Positions 1 through 14,864 of a stretch of 64,000 nucleotides of DNA are shown piece after piece. The position numbers and the translations under genes are program-made. The notes beneath the pieces were generated by a model, which worked only from the letters and a program-made list of their open reading frames with translations, was not told where the DNA came from and made no database searches. The first letter of the stretch is position 1. Each line of letters starts with the position of its first letter. Location: NCBI RefSeq assembly GCF_037325665.1, contig NC_090254.1:37835585-37899584 (forward strand), written 5' to 3'. The stretch comes from Littorina saxatilis. Its lineage: Eukaryota > Mollusca > Gastropoda > Littorinimorpha > Littorinidae.

Positions 1-719
1 GTGATGCACGCTACGGGAGGCAACCCAGGGTAGCAAGCTTGCTACTTTTTTGCTTGGGTTGCTTCCCTTATACTATAGACGGGATAGCGTTTTTTCAGTC
101 TACCTAGCATCTCGACTGCGTCAATGCTAAATATGTGACTCGGGTAAGTATATTAATCAAATGAAAATTTAATTAAAAATTTTCGAGTTTTATTCAGTAA
201 ATGCAAAGCACTCAGGAATTCCAAGCTGCAAAGGTTTATGACGTTTCTTTCTGTTACGGTGTAACGACTGTTTCAACTGCCAAAACTACTTCCTTTCTAA
301 ACATGAATACTGCTGTGGTATGTATGAAAGCGTGAAATATTGTGTGTGCTTAACAAAAACACAAATACAACAGCGGAAAAACTGTTGATCAAACCTTAAA
401 GATAGGCTTCTCTTCACTACTTCTGATTTTTTTTTTAACTGTTATCCAAAGTACTCTTGAAATGGTCTCTAACTCTAAGGTATAGTGGCAGACTAATAGG
501 AACAAGGTCTCAAAAAGTTCTCTGTCCTTTGGGGAATATTGTTTCTTTTTTTCTACAAGTTAATATTTTTTAAAACACCCTGAGTTAAGAGTTCCCCTCG
601 TTAGTATTTTTGTTGTTGAGATCTTTTTTTCTTTACCTCTCTCACAAAGTTCTCCATCCTTCAGGGAATATTGTTTCTTTTTCCTACAGTGGGACCCTCT
701 TTTCAGTCCCCATGATCTG
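1..719. other. REV1 intron sequence, left edge
   Basis: I see no exon here. Two diverged copies of a text with GGGAATATTGTTTCTTTTT lie near 530 and 665. The missing REV1 C-terminal exons must be further left. Confidence 0.6.
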
Positions 720-730
720 AACTCATTGTC

Positions 731-1102
731 TTCTTCTTCTTCGTTCGTGGGCTGAAACTCCCACGTACACTCGTGTTTTTTGCACGAGTGGAATTTTACG
801 TGTATGACCGTTTTTTACCCCACCATTTAGGCAGCGATACGTCGTTTTCGGAGGAAGCATGCTGGGTATTTTCGTGTTTCTATAACCCACCGAACTCTGA
901 CATGGATTACAGGATCTTTTTCGTGCGCACTTGGTCTTGTGCTTGCGTGTACACACGGGGATGTTCGGACACCGAGGAGAGTCTGCACACAAAGTTGACT
1001 CTGAGAAATAAATCTCTCGCCGAACGTGGGGACGAACTCACGCTGACAGCGGCCAACTGGATACAAATCCAGCGCGCTACCAACTGAGCTACATCCCCGC
1101 CC
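731..1102 (-). mobile_element. SINE, tRNA-like head with (AAG)n tail
   Basis: The head GCGGGGATGTAGCTCAGTTG is at the right end; the body includes GGGTTATAGAAACACGAAAA and ACGTGGGAGTTTCAGCCCAC, with an AAGAAGAAG tail. An 11-bp duplication AACTCATTGTC flanks it (720-730, 1103-1113). Confidence 0.92.
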
Positions 1103-1118
1103 AACTCATTGTCTATCC

Positions 1119-1468
1119 CAGACCTGGGAACCCCTGTTTTGCGCTTAGAGTATTCTCAAACAAACTTGGTGTATTTTCAGAAAAATGAGCGTACTCCACA
1201 CATCATTTGAACGTCCATGATTCAAACATGCTTCCCACGCGTCTGTCACATCGTTAATTAATTTTACCTATACATTTAAAACAAATGCTTTTTACAATGT
1301 TAACTGACAAAAACTGTAATCATGTGTCAACATACTGCATCGGCACCTGTGAAGAAAAGTAGTGTAGGAATTTTTCTCGTCGTATTTTTTCCCCACTGAC
1401 CGTACTGATCGTATTCTAGACAATCATGCGTACAAAATACGGCGAAATCGTATGGGTTCCCAGGTCTG
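1119..1468. mobile_element. 350-bp MITE with CAGACCTGGGAACCC ends
   Basis: CAGACCTGGGAACCC at the left and GGGTTCCCAGGTCTG at the right are inverted. The interior is AT-rich without ORFs and lies in a REV1 intron. Confidence 0.75.
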
Positions 1469-1725
1469 CTATCCGTACCCACTCATATGGCTCTATCTGA
1501 CCTAGCACGGATATATATCCGTACACACAGTCACTTCAGTCGCTTCCTGTAACGTCGATCTAACGCCTGCATTCCATCGTGTTGATACACAGTTTCTACA
1601 CAGTTACTACAATTCTGAGTGACCTGCTCTCGGCTAAAAAAAACTTGGTGAACACAGGTGGGGTAGAAAGTGTGGCTTTTCCTTTTAGGACCTTTCCGTT
1701 TTCAGATTTAACCTCTGTCAATGCA

Positions 1726-2096
1726 GGCGGGGATGTAGCTCAGTCGGTAGCGCGCTGGATTTGTCTCCAGTTGGCCGCTGTCAGCGTGAGTTCGTCCCCA
1801 CATTCGGCGAGAGAAAGAGGAAAGAGTCAACTTTCTGTGCAGACTCTCCTCGGTGTCCGAACACCCCCGTGTGTACACGCAAGCACAAGATCAAGTGCGC
1901 ACGAAAAAGATCCTGTAATCCATGTCAGAGTTCGGTGGGTTATAGAAACACGAAAATACCCAGCATGCTTCCTCCGAAAGCGGCGTATGGCTGCCTAAAT
2001 GGCGGGGTAAAAACGGTCATACACGTAAAATTCCACTCGTGCAAAAACACGAGTGTACGTGGGAGTTTCAGCCCACGAACGCAGAAGAAGAAGAAG
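1726..2096 (+). mobile_element. SINE, same family as 731-1102, opposite strand
   Basis: The head GGCGGGGATGTAGCTCAG and AAGAAGAAG tail are present, with a duplication of AATGCA (1720-1725, 2097-2102). It ends about 110 bp from REV1 exon 11. Confidence 0.9.
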
Positions 2097-2206
2097 AATG
2101 CACATCCGATTCAAGACGCAATTTTCTCAGATTTTTGGAGGTCTTCAAACTGGGTGCCACTGTACCACATCACTCTCTATCCTCAATCCCATGACAACAT
2201 TCTTAC

Positions 2207-2579
2207 CCCTCTCAGGTCAGCAGAGTTTGCCTTCATCGCTTTCAGCAGAGACACCGCCTCTTTACCCAGCATTCCTGCATCATCTGTTGCCATGGGTAAC
2301 GTCGTGGATTTTGACAAATTGTTGCAGATTCCATGACCTGTTGCAGAAAACAAAATAGCCGTACAAAGAGAACAAAGGAAGGCAGGAAGGGTGAAAACTG
2401 AAAGAAAGACAGAAAAGACAACTGATTTGGAAATTGCATATCCCACCATCAGCCCTTGAAAGAAAGAGATAAAGAAAGAAAGAAAAACGAACAAAAAAGA
2501 AAAAAAAAGTAAGAAAGAAAGAAAGCAAGAAAAAAACAAGAGGCGAAGCCATCAAGGCTCACGTAAGAAATCGACAAAC

Positions 2580-2610
<31 letters not shown>

Positions 2611-5600
2611 GAGAAAGAGCATAGGTGAAACTGTGCAAGAAAGCGAGACACTAGATCTAGATCTGTCTGTCTGCATGTAGTCTACTTACAGGGACACGAC
2701 TGCCAACTTGTCTCGGCCCGCTCAAAATAATAATGACCGAGACTTTCAGTACTTCCTTCGCGTGACGTCTAACCCTCTTACGTCATAATGTGATGTCAAT
2801 GTAATGTGACGTCTTCAAATGTTAGAGTTTCTACCACAGACATACATACATACATACGCACGCACACACGCACGCACACACAGACAGACAAAAGTTAGCA
2901 TCGCATAGGCTACACTTACGTGAGCCAATGACAACTGACGTATAGCTTACATATGCCACCCCCATACCACCTATTGCTGCTAACAATCACATCCTGTTTT
3001 AAAACAATACCCAAACATCAATGGGCGGAAGGGTTTTGTTTTCAAAATTCCATGAAATCGGAGCAAAACAAATATGCCAGGGAAAAAAATTGTAATGCAT
3101 GTGCTACAACAGGGTTCTGGTCATGAACAGTCCTCAACAGTTTGTGTTTAAAAGCTTAGACTTCATACCGACAAAATAATACACTGTAGCAAAACTGAAT
3201 ACATTTTCTCGACCGGTCCTCAACATTTTCTCAACCGGCACAACCCTTCACAATGAAGCTAACCTTTTTAAAGACTGAGAAATGCCAACAACTTACCCAT
3301 AAACTTTGCCGTCTCTGTGGGGGCATCAGACCGCCGGACCATAAGCTTGAGAGTCAAGCTTCGACCTCTCATGTTGATTGCCTTCAAGCGAGTGCTTACC
3401 TCCCCTGCCAGCTCTTCCACAAACTTCACGGCATCTGCATCCTGTAGAAATACAACAGGGCGAAAGTATGTTAAAACAAGGAAAGACAGATTCCATCGCA
3501 CGCAACCATCGCAATAACGACAAACAAATAAACAAAAAACAAACCTAGAAGCATAAGCAAAGACAGACAGACTGCCAGATATAACAAAACAAGAAAGGTA
3601 GGTTGTTGGAACGTTTGTTATTGACAAAACAATACATTCACAAATATATCGACCCAACAGTCTTTTAAGTGCACAGACAAACAATAACGAAAACTTATCT
3701 GGCTGATTTTTGTCTTCCCCCTGCCACGAAGCCGCAAGCGAATAAATGATAGACTGTTTTAATAACCTTTTATAAATGATGAATGTTTTGGATAGACTGA
3801 CAGATAAACAGACTTGGAAAAATACAGCACACACACATAAGGTATGTGGTGTCTTTACCTGATTCACTCACACCAGACAAACAAACATGAAGTATGGTGC
3901 AGATTTGACTTGCTAAGGCATGGTCTTCAGTTAACCTTCGCCGGTGGTCGTGGGTCCGTGTGGGCCCAGAAGGGTGTTTAATTGCAAATATCTCTTAAAC
4001 TAATTCCAATTTTTTTTAATGAGCTTTAAAGAATGCCTCAGGCACTTAAAAAGCTCTATGTCCTAAAATTTCAGTGATAAGTAATGAAAGAAAACAAAGG
4101 TCAAATTTAGACTACAAACATCGTGGGGCCGTGCAGACCCATGTTTCTCAAAGAAGGAAAAGCGTGCATCTTTGAGAAGCATGGGTCCGCACGGCCCCAC
4201 GATGTCTTCCGTGTGTAGTCGATAACCCGGACTGGCGAAGGTTAAAGAAGTTCATGTTCAGTTGTTCCTGACTTGTAACCAGACAAGACTATTTTCAGCA
4301 CCGGCCAGAGATCAAACTTTACGCTGTACAGCCATGCACACAACCAACCAACCAAGCCCGTAACAAGCACTTCAATCAATCAATTAATGAGGCTTATATC
4401 GCGCATATTCCGTGGGTACAGTTCTAGGCGCTCTGCAGTGATGCCGTGTGAGATGAAATTTTATACGGCCAGTAGATTGCAGCCATGTCGGCGCATATTT
4501 ACCTTTCACGGCCTTATTCCAAGTCACACGGGTATGGTAGACAATTATTAACTGTGCCTAAGCAATTTTGCCAGGAAAGACCCTTTTGTCAATCGTGGGA
4601 TCTTTAACGTGCACACCCAATGTAGTATGCACGGGGGGTGGTTCGGACACCGAAGAGAGTCTGCACACAAAGTTGACTCTGTGAAATAAATTTCCGCCGA
4701 ACCTGGGATCGAACTCGCGCTGACAGCGGCCAACTGAATACAAATCCAGCGCGCTACCAACTGAGCTATATCCACTTACGCACACAATCCATCAACCTCA
4801 ACTTACAGTTTCAAACCTGATCCCGTAGTTGACCTCAGCCGACACAGACTTGCGCTCCTTCTCTGTCCTGATTGGGCGATCGTCCTCTCCGCGACTGAAG
4901 CGATACAGGGACTGGCCTGTTTTGGGTCCAAACTCCTTCTGTAGAGCCGACAGGGTCAGTTTCTGTAGATCTCCACACGTCTCGATGCCCATCTTAGACA
5001 GCTTTTTGGTCATGGACCATCCAACTCCTGCAAGTAGAAAATATGTGAGCTTAATCATCATTAAAGATACAGTGGAACCTCCCTTTTACGACCTCCAAAA
5101 ATCTTAGAAATTGAGGTCTTAAAAAGGAGGGAGTCTAAAAGTTAAAATGGAGGTAAATTCGCAGAGATTATGGACAGAAAATCTGAAAAAGCAAGTTCTT
5201 AAAAGGGGAGGTCATAAATTGGAAGGGGGGGGGGGGGTGGTTGTAAAAGGGGGGGTTCCACTGTACATTCCTTCTCCAGTGAAGCAATCATGTGCAGCAC
5301 CAAAGATGGTCCTGGCTCTCGCATGGAATAATATCATCCTTCAATTTGGACACATGCTACACATAGAGCGCCTGACTGCTTGCTTTCTGTACACAGTAGG
5401 AAGTGACGGGCGCAGTGGCCTAGTGGTAAGACGCCGGCCTCCCAAGCGGAAGGTCGTAGGTACGAATCCCGGCCGCTGCTGCCTGGTTGGTTAAGGGTGG
5501 AGATTTTTCCGATCTCCCATGTCAACTTATGTGCAGACCTGCCAGTGCCTTATCACCCTTCGTGTGGACACCCAAGCACAAGAGCAAGTGCGCACGGAAA

Positions 5601-8600
5601 AGACCCTTGTCAGAGTTCGATGGGTTATAGAAACACGAAAATACCCAGCATGCTTCCTCCGAAAGCGGCGTATGGCTGCCTAAATGGCGGGATAAAAACT
5701 GTCATACACGTAAAAATCCACGAGTGAACGTGGGAGTTTCAGCCCATGAACGCAGAAGAAGAAGAAGTAGGAAGTGACCCGAATTTCCCAGTAACGGGAT
5801 AATGAGGTAATGGAAATGGAAGTACTCCACCCTTGTTCGTAGGTGTCTGAATTATGAAGCAGAGTTCAACTAACAGCTTGCACACACAAATGAACACAAC
5901 TAAAGACCGACTGTATCAGACCTGTTTACCCCCATAAGTGTTTTGGAGTAATGCTCAGCCCCAAAAATAGTAATCCTGGCACAAAAATAGTAATCATCCA
6001 GCATTCGTCGCCAATTACAACGCACATGACAACTGTGTCTGCGAAACGCAATCATGCACATATATCCATCATTCATTAACAAAACACATTAGTCAGTTTT
6101 TGTAGTCATCATAATTTCAACGAAGATCACATCAAAAGCACATGCATCACTGATTCTTTTTCTTTTGCTCGTAGTAGGCCTTTTTCAGTGTGTCAAGCGC
6201 TTCTCTACTGTACTTGCACTTGCCGAATGAGTGAGGGCGAGACTTCACCACTAGAATAAGGCTCTCCAGCGTCTTATTAGACAGACATGATCTCTGGTCA
6301 GTCCTGTGCTTTTTCACCCCATTTTGCCATTGAAAAAACAATGCCAAACATGTGAATTGATTAAAAAAAAAAAAAAAAAAAAAAAAAATTTTTTTCATTT
6401 TTTTTATTTATGAAAATCGTAGTCTTGACACGGATAGCGGAATGGCGTATTTTTTGCAGAAAATCGTAATAAATTACGCCAAAATCGTAAGGGTAAACAG
6501 GTCTGCTGTATATTAGGTTATTGTATTTGTCAGACTTGATTGTACCAAGTCCCTACACATGTTGTAATGCGCTTAGAGCCAAATATTTTTGTTTTTTGTA
6601 AGGGATAGGCGCAATATAAATACACTTTATTATTATTATTAATGTTTCCTTACATGTCTTCAAAAACAGCATTTCTTTTTCTAAATTCAAAGCCAAAAAT
6701 TCTATCACAGGAACTGCAATACTGCGGAACTCCCCTTGTAAGACGTACACAAATCTGAGAAATTCAGGTCTGAGGAAGTCTTAAAAGGGGGGTTCCACTG
6801 TACAAAAGCTTGCTCAGGCCAACAAAAAACCCAGTCTGTTTACGGTATCATAGGCAAAAAAAATAGGGTCGGTAGGTCGGGATTTTTTTTCTTCCCCAAA
6901 AAACATATTTTTAAGTTATTTTGCCAAAAAAACAGACTTTTTTTTTTCCTTCCCCCCCTCCCACCCCTCCCCGCAAATGCAAAAAAAAAAAGTCGAGGGT
7001 CGCGCGAAAAAATAGAGTCGGTCGGGATACCGTAAACAGACTATTTTTTTTGTTTTTGGCTTTACCTGGTAAATCTTTGGCGGGCTGTTCCTTGATGAAG
7101 TCCAAGACGTCGGCCTGCAGCAGGTGAAACTGACCGTTGGGCTTGGCCTTCCGTGTAGCCATGCGAGCCAGCAAAATGCTGCTACCTACAAAAATATGAA
7201 CAAAATTGGAATGAAATATATAAAGTCTCTTTTTAAATATGTCTCAACAGCAGCCCTGAAAGTCCAACAAATGGTGTACTCGCCTTTGGCTAGTGATTCT
7301 GAAAATTTACTAGCAAGAGAGCAAACTTTACTAGCCAAACCAACAATTTGTTTCAGCAACTTTACTCTCATTTGACGAGTAGATGAACAATTCTTCTCGC
7401 CAGTTACGTAGAGGTTACATGCCAAGTCTCAGTGATTATTAAAAATAATGGTTGAAGTTTGCGGATCATGAAAAATGCGAGCTTCACCTCTTTATTCCTC
7501 CTTTCTTCAGTTATTCAAAGAAAAGAAGAGTTTTTGTGCGAAAGTTTGATCAAATCCTATTCACTCAACCAGTCTACCTGCGCAGGCGATTGAATAATGC
7601 GCGTTGTATAGTTCAAGGAAAATCAATCAATTCTGTTAACACTTCTTGTCAGTTTCCCTGTTTTGGACTAAAATCGAGTACACAGTTATGTTGTTATTCT
7701 GCTGTGGTGGTAAAGGCAGATAGTGTGTGTTCTGTTCATGTTTTGGTATCACTTAGGAAATGTTCTTTCTTCGAATGGGACAAGCAGACGAACTTTTCAC
7801 CCGTGTTCCAACGTTAAAAACTGTATGAAGTTCAGTTTTCTGGGGCAAAATAGTGTATGAAACTGCTGTATGTTCTTTAAATTGATGAGATGTGTGCATT
7901 TGGTTGCGTGTGAACTGTTTATAAAATGAAATTTTGTCGAAAACTAACCGTCGGATTGCATTTTTTTGTCCAAGCAACTCAGTTCAGAAAATTTGGAAGG
8001 GGAACTACTCTAGTCGCTAGACAGAGTACGAGAATTACTTGCCTTAAGAGATCTAAAGCGAGTTTCTCTGCACTGATCGTTAGATTTGGATTTAGAAAAC
8101 AACCAAACTCATGGATTTTATTTGGAGATTAATGTGTTTAAGCCTGTAGTTGCCATTTTAAATGCAGTATGTTTGTATTGTTTGGTCTAGAAATGTATAT
8201 TTCGTACATTGGAGCGTTCGGAACTTTTCAATCGCTAAAGTAGTTCCCTGAAAGTCTCATTTATCAACCTGTGAGCTATCGAGGATTCAGGCCCGTTGTT
8301 GGGTAAGTGATTTTGGTTGTTGGGTAAGTTACCGAAAAATAACTAGCGCTACACGTTTACAGAGAGAAAGAAGCAGAGGGGGGAATAAATGTTTCTACTC
8401 ATCATGGCGAGTAAAATACTCGCCACTTTCAGGCCTGAACAGGTTATGAGAAAATCAACACAAATGACAAGCTAATTATAAATTGCTGAAAGTACAGTTT
8501 CATTATCCTTAAACTTCATACATAGCCAAGCTCTGCAAGATTTCAAACACACAAACGTTAAAACTCACACATTCTTTCACACATTCTCCAATTCAAAAAG

Positions 8601-11600
8601 AACTCCTAACTCTGAAAAACAAAACAAACAAAACAAAGCAAAAACACAACCACACCATAGAATCAATCTAACAAATACAATCAAACACAAACAATGCCTG
8701 TTACGTCCCAAGGCCCATGAGCAAATCTTACCAACGCCACAAGAGGCGGTGCAGCCAGTCTTCTGGGCGACGTCTTTCCGCAGTAGTTCAGCAAACTCCA
8801 AAGGGGTGGAGCCAGTGTCAGCCAGCAAATCTGTGCAGTCTACCAGCATCTCATCACAGCTCACTGCTTCTATGTCATGGGTGTAACTAAAAGTATATAA
8901 ATGAAGCAATTTTTTTTTACTGAAATCAGTTCTAAAATCACAGTTCTGCTAAGGAAGAGAGTTCAATCAAAATGGATGTGATTGAATAAAAGGGTGATGT
9001 ATAATGGAATGTTTAATCACTGACAAAACCACAGTTCCCCCCCCCCCCCCCCCCCCCCCCCTAGAAATAGAGACAACGAACAGAAAATAAGGACCTGGTG
9101 GCGCTGCTTCTTCAATCTCAAGACGTCAAACGTAAACCAGGTGTCAAATGGTCTTTTCTTTTCAAAATGTCAGTGTATCATGTAACGCTAATTCTATCAC
9201 TCTGAACGCATGAAGCCACTTAAGTGCTCATTCAAGTTTTCTGTTTTTGTTTGTTTGTTCTTCACTTCATGCCCGTATGATGTTGACAGAAGATTATAAC
9301 TGGCTCTGTATCCAATCACACATACAGTGGAACCCCCCCTCTTCAGACTCCCAAATTTAAGATAACTCCTTTTTAAGACCTTGTTTTCTCAAGCTTTCTG
9401 TTCTTGACCTCTGTAAATTTACCCCCATTTTAAGACTCCCTCCTTTTTAAGACCCGCTTTTCTCAGATTTTGTGAGGTCTCAAAAGGGGGGTTCCACTGT
9501 ATTTCACATAAATACAGCCTAGAGACATAGGCTTTAAGCCTCTGCAGTGTGCAATCAATCAATGTATTTTTTTCTTGTTTCTTTTACATTTCCTTGTACA
9601 CTGAACTGTGCATCCAAAGTCCATGAACAGGGATGGCCAAATCGTCCGCCCGATCGCCAGGGGCGAGTAAGAAATCCACCGGGCTAGTAGAAACCGCTTG
9701 ACAACTCACCCGGCTAGCCAGTAAAAATTCTGGTCAAATACAACACTTTTGGTTTTTATATCGAGTTTCAAAGCCATATAAACACTGCAGATGCAGCTGC
9801 TATATGGTATGTACCGGGCTAGCGACATTTCTGGCGGGCTAGTGACTTTCATGAAGTTACTTGCCCGGCTGGCGAGTTTAAATTTTGAGATTTGGCCATC
9901 CCTGATGAAGAAACAAGAATCCAACATTTGTTCGTCGTTTGTCTTTTTCTGTAAAATGTATCCACAGGTGCTTTTGTAACTTCTTTTCGCCATACTTTTT
10001 TTAGTCTATGGTTCATCTTTTTATGCTTGTCTGTATTACTGGTATGGAAATCACAAACTTGATGTTTCTTTTTGAAGTGAGCAATCACCACACACATAAG
10101 CAGAGACCCTAAATACATTCCAAACCACAGACACGCTCAACATAACCTGCTAATCAAGTATAATAAATATATATTGATGTCCATTAATAGAAGAACAATC
10201 ACACTTTTCTGTCCTTTGTAATAGTATGCTATTTGTGGAAAAGAGAAAAAAAAAAATAAATAAATAAAAGAATCCAACCGTACAACATGATACAGGTCTG
10301 TGTTTTCACGCTACCTGGCCACTGTATCATAGAGAATCTTGGACACCCTGTTGTAGCCCTCAAAGTCGTAGGGAATGGTCATCAGCTCTGGACACAGCTG
10401 GCGGGCTCTGCCCATAAACATCCCGTTCTTCACGCCAGACTGCACACAAAAAACACACACACAAACTTGTGTATGAAATCAAGACTGAAACCCTAAAGAA
10501 TCACAGTGTTACACAGTGTCTACTATTCTCTCAGACGCACAGTGTTACACAGTGTCTACTATTCTCTCAGACGCACAGTGTTACACAGTGTCTACTATTC
10601 TCACAGACGCCAGGAGACTGGTTCAGCATGGCTGAGGTGCACGGGAAAGTTATCAACAGGGTGGGAGCCAGCCGCGGTGTTGGATTGGTTGAAATTGAGA
10701 TTTGTTGTAGTTACAAACGAATCAGAGCCTGTGATACTGGGTGGCCGAGTGGTAACGCACTTGCGCTCGGAAGCGAGAGGTTGCGAGTTCGACCCTGGGT
10801 CAGGGCGTTAGCAATTTTCTCCCCCCTTTCCTAACCTAGGTGGTGGGTTCAAGTGCTAGTCTTTCGGATGAGACGAAAAACCGAGGTCCCTTCGTGTACA
10901 CTACATTGGGGTGTGCACGTTAAAGATCCCACGATTGACAAAAGGGTCTTTCCTGGCAAAATTGTATAGGCATAGATAAAAAAATGTCCACCAAAATACC
11001 CGTGTGACTTGGAATAATAGGCCGTGAAAAGTAGGATATGCGCCGAAATGGCTGCGATCTGCTGGTCGATGTGAATGCGTGATGTATTGTGTAAAAAATT
11101 CCATCTCACACGGCATAAATAAATCCCTGCGCCTTGAGTCCGAGTCTGGAGATACGTGCGCGATATAAGACTTCATATAACATACGTTCTCTTCTGTTTT
11201 GGTGGCACCCACTTTTTGCTTGTGCACCTTAGCCAATAACTCTCACTTAATTACTCTACTACACATGTCATATGCATTTAGAGCGCTTACTTCCCTTTGT
11301 TCATCAAACCTTACAGAAGAATGTCCTGATATAGGAAAGTGATCACTCATGTCTATATTCCAGAAATCTACCTGTGTTTAATGAATGTTTTCACACCTGG
11401 AAGATTAACATACATGTAAAAAATCTGCAAATAAAAACACCCTCAGTCTTACCTGTCTCGCTTCATAGCTACAAGATGCAATTTCGGCCCAAGAATGAAA
11501 CGTATCCTTGCCAGCCGGCCAAGCATGTACCCTGAAGTCCCATTCTGTGTGAGCCTCGTCCATGTTTTCATCACTGTCAAGATCCATGGTAGCTCCTGTG

Positions 11601-14600
11601 TCAGTTGTAGGTTTCTTTCCCTTCTTGCCACCACTCTCTCTGCGCTTTTCCCACTGCGCCTTTTCAAAGGCAGGGTCAGAACCTGGGATCGGCTCAGCCA
11701 TACCTTTGTTGCGCGAGTGAGTGACTGCTACCGGCTTGCCTGAAAATTGATGAACAGAATTTTTGCCCTTAAAACATTTCAAAAATGCTCTCATAAGTTC
11801 TAAATGTACAACTCTAGTTTTCATTTTAAAGCTTCATTTCTAACACTAGCACCCATGTTGCTAAGAATTGTTCACTTTCAAGATGTACAACCTACAAACG
11901 TATCACAAACAAACCAGTATTGCCATCTCTCAAAACTTACCTGACAGCTTCATGCAACAACAAACCATACTCTCAACTGATTTTGTTTTTGGAAGGAAAC
12001 TAAGCGCACCTTGATTTTGCTTCGTTACAGCTGGCCTTGTGTTGCTAAAGTGCCCATGCTAGTTGCTACTTTCATTACCAATGAAAAGAAAACCCTAAAA
12101 TTCATAGAGACAATTCACTGTCAATATAAGCATTCAGCCCTTTTCCCTCAGCAATTCATTCTTGATTTTTTGTTCACTGTTGTACAGTAATACATGTACC
12201 TGCAATAAAATTCACCCTTTGGACTGGCCAAGCATGTCCATACATTGCAGGTGGCTTGTCATGACAGGTATACATGTACAACATAAGATCCCCCCCCCCC
12301 CCCCCCCCCAATTCACAAAACAAAGCAACTCTGACAAAGATCAACAGCCCTCACCTCTGCACTTGGGATGGTTGAGCAAGCCAACCGACACGAAGAAGCA
12401 GTCCATGTCGACATGCATGATCACACGCTGTGTTTTGCCGCGCCTGGACGACTCGAGAGTCTCCTGCAGGCCTCTTGCCACCATTTTCTCCACGTGGAAC
12501 TGACGAAGACGATCACGCCCTGGAAAATTACCGCTGTTCTCCTTCTGCAGTGTGTTGACGTAGGCTCGGAACTCGGCGCCCCATGTTGAAATGTGGTGGA
12601 GTCTGGAGTGGGCGTAAAATTCTGACAGGAATTTGGGGTCACCTGCTCTTGGCAAGGCTGCACTTTTGGAAGGGGAAGTTTTTGATGCAGGGGAAGTAGC
12701 CGAATTGTTCAAAGAGTTTGGAGGATCTTTTGTTTTCTGTGGACTGATCTTTGATGCATCCAGTGCAGCATTTGAAGTTGATACGCTTTTCTGAGCTGAC
12801 GAAAAGGCGTCAAAGCTTTCTTCCTCAAAATCACCATCGGGAGCATTATCTCTCCACTCATCTTCAAACTCAGGTGAAAAGTCATCTAGAATTTGAACAG
12901 GAGCATCATCAACACGGTTTTTAGACTTGGCGCCCTTTGCACTATTTTCCTTTGAAGCAGGTTCTTCTTCTTCTTCTTCTTCTTCCTCAGGGACTTGTGA
13001 CAGTAAGCTGATTGTGTCGGCAGATTCTGTGGGCTCAGAGCCGTCAGCAGAAGAAACACTTACAGAGCGTGTCAAGACTGTAGAAAAAGACGCTAGAGAA
13101 TTCCCTTGTCTTGTGTACAGCTTGTATGGCGCATGAGACAGTAGCCTCCCAGCCTTGATACTGGAAAGAAACAAGATGACAAGTCATCAATCAAAATATT
13201 AAGGTTTCAAGACAGGAGTTGGCATATATGGTCAATAACAAAAACAACTCACAGAATAGATTACAAAATTGGAATATCGCACCTCTAAACATCTGAGAAA
13301 TTCAGGAGGAAGAATTAAAATAGAAAATCAACAGAAAATCTGGATTGCTGTGATCTAAAAAGGGGGTTATCTTAAAAGGAGGTTCAACTCGACCCTAGCC
13401 CTTTGCCTCCTGAGACAAGGGAAGTAACTTTGTCAAATTCAATTTCAAAATCTAAAAACTTGTATCAAAGTAACCACTTCCAAATTTCCATAATTATGAA
13501 TGCTAAAACCTTCCAAGAGGCTGGTAGAAACGGAAACATACATACTTCACAGGAAGCATTGCGTACAGCAAGCGTTTCTGAGATCTGCATGTGGGTTCTA
13601 GCCGGTGTGACGTTTTCATCTTTCGCTGTGTTGATATTTCGATTCTCGGCCTCGTTAATCTAGTATAAACTCTACACTGAACAAAAAAACACCCTTCGAT
13701 AGTACTGATAAGCGACCTTGTGTACCTTACACTCATGGGGCCAAATTTGTCCAACCAATTTTTTTTTATTTAACTTGAAATTTGATTCATCCTCAAATGT
13801 TTCCCTTCTTACTCAAGGGACGTAACCACTCGGTACACGTTTTCGAAAAATCGATTTTGGGGATGAAATCTATTAAATTTCACCACCAATTTTCTTCACA
13901 TGCAAGAAACTGACATGCTTTTTGTCCATAAATAATTTCACTTCTTAATTTTACCAGGAAACAACATTTCAGTCTTGAGTATATATGGAGGGGGAAATAT
14001 GTACACAGGCGAAAGATGAAATCGTGACACCGGACGCTCCGAGAGGTAAACAAAGATGTAAACCTATACACACACACCTCTCTGTAATCCATTCAGGTTT
14101 GACGACCTGAAAGTCTCGGAAACTGTGAATCTTGCTGTTGGCCAGAGCAGTGGCGATGACGTGAGTCACGACCCTCTTCCTCAAATACTGCTCATAATGA
14201 CCCCCATGCTCCATCATGAGCCGACGCAGTTCATCAAAAGTGGGCTCTGCACAGAAGATAGAGAAAAACGAATAATCACAATTCAAAGGCAAGAACACTG
14301 ACATTCACACACTGCTTGTTATGACCACCATGCTACATGATCTGGCAACCAAGTACGCCTAATGTCTACTCTTCACAGAAATAAAATAAATTAATAATAA
14401 AAACTAAAATAAAAATAATAACACATGTGTAACGTCTTTCAGTTCAGCACATACACGGAGGCAACTCCTGTCAGTGTGTTCCAAGCTTTATTCATTTCTT
14501 AGTAGAGGCAAGCACATGTATGGTACATCGACCTAGATATTCTCTAGCATGGTGGGGAGTAACGTGCAGTGCGCATGTCCCGTGACGTATGCCCTTGTTA

Positions 14601-14833
14601 CAATGCGCATGTCTGGCCTAGTGCCTTACTAAGCTCACTAATCGTGCCAACATGCAGACACACACACATGATTAGAAACATTAGACCAAAAAAAAAAAAA
14701 GGTCTGTTTACGGTAACCCGACCGACCCTAGTTTTTTCGCGCGACCCTAGACTTTTTTTTGGCATTTGGGGAAAAAAAAAAAAAAAAAATCTTGTTTTTT
14801 TTGCAAAATAACGTAAAAATATGGTTTTTTGGA

Positions 14834-14864
<31 letters not shown>

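Noticed and set aside
1579-1998. Coding frames within the SINEs (also 773-1104, 5497-5727, 44701-45261, 47724-48023)
   Set aside because: They arise from the SINE consensus and are repeated with every copy.
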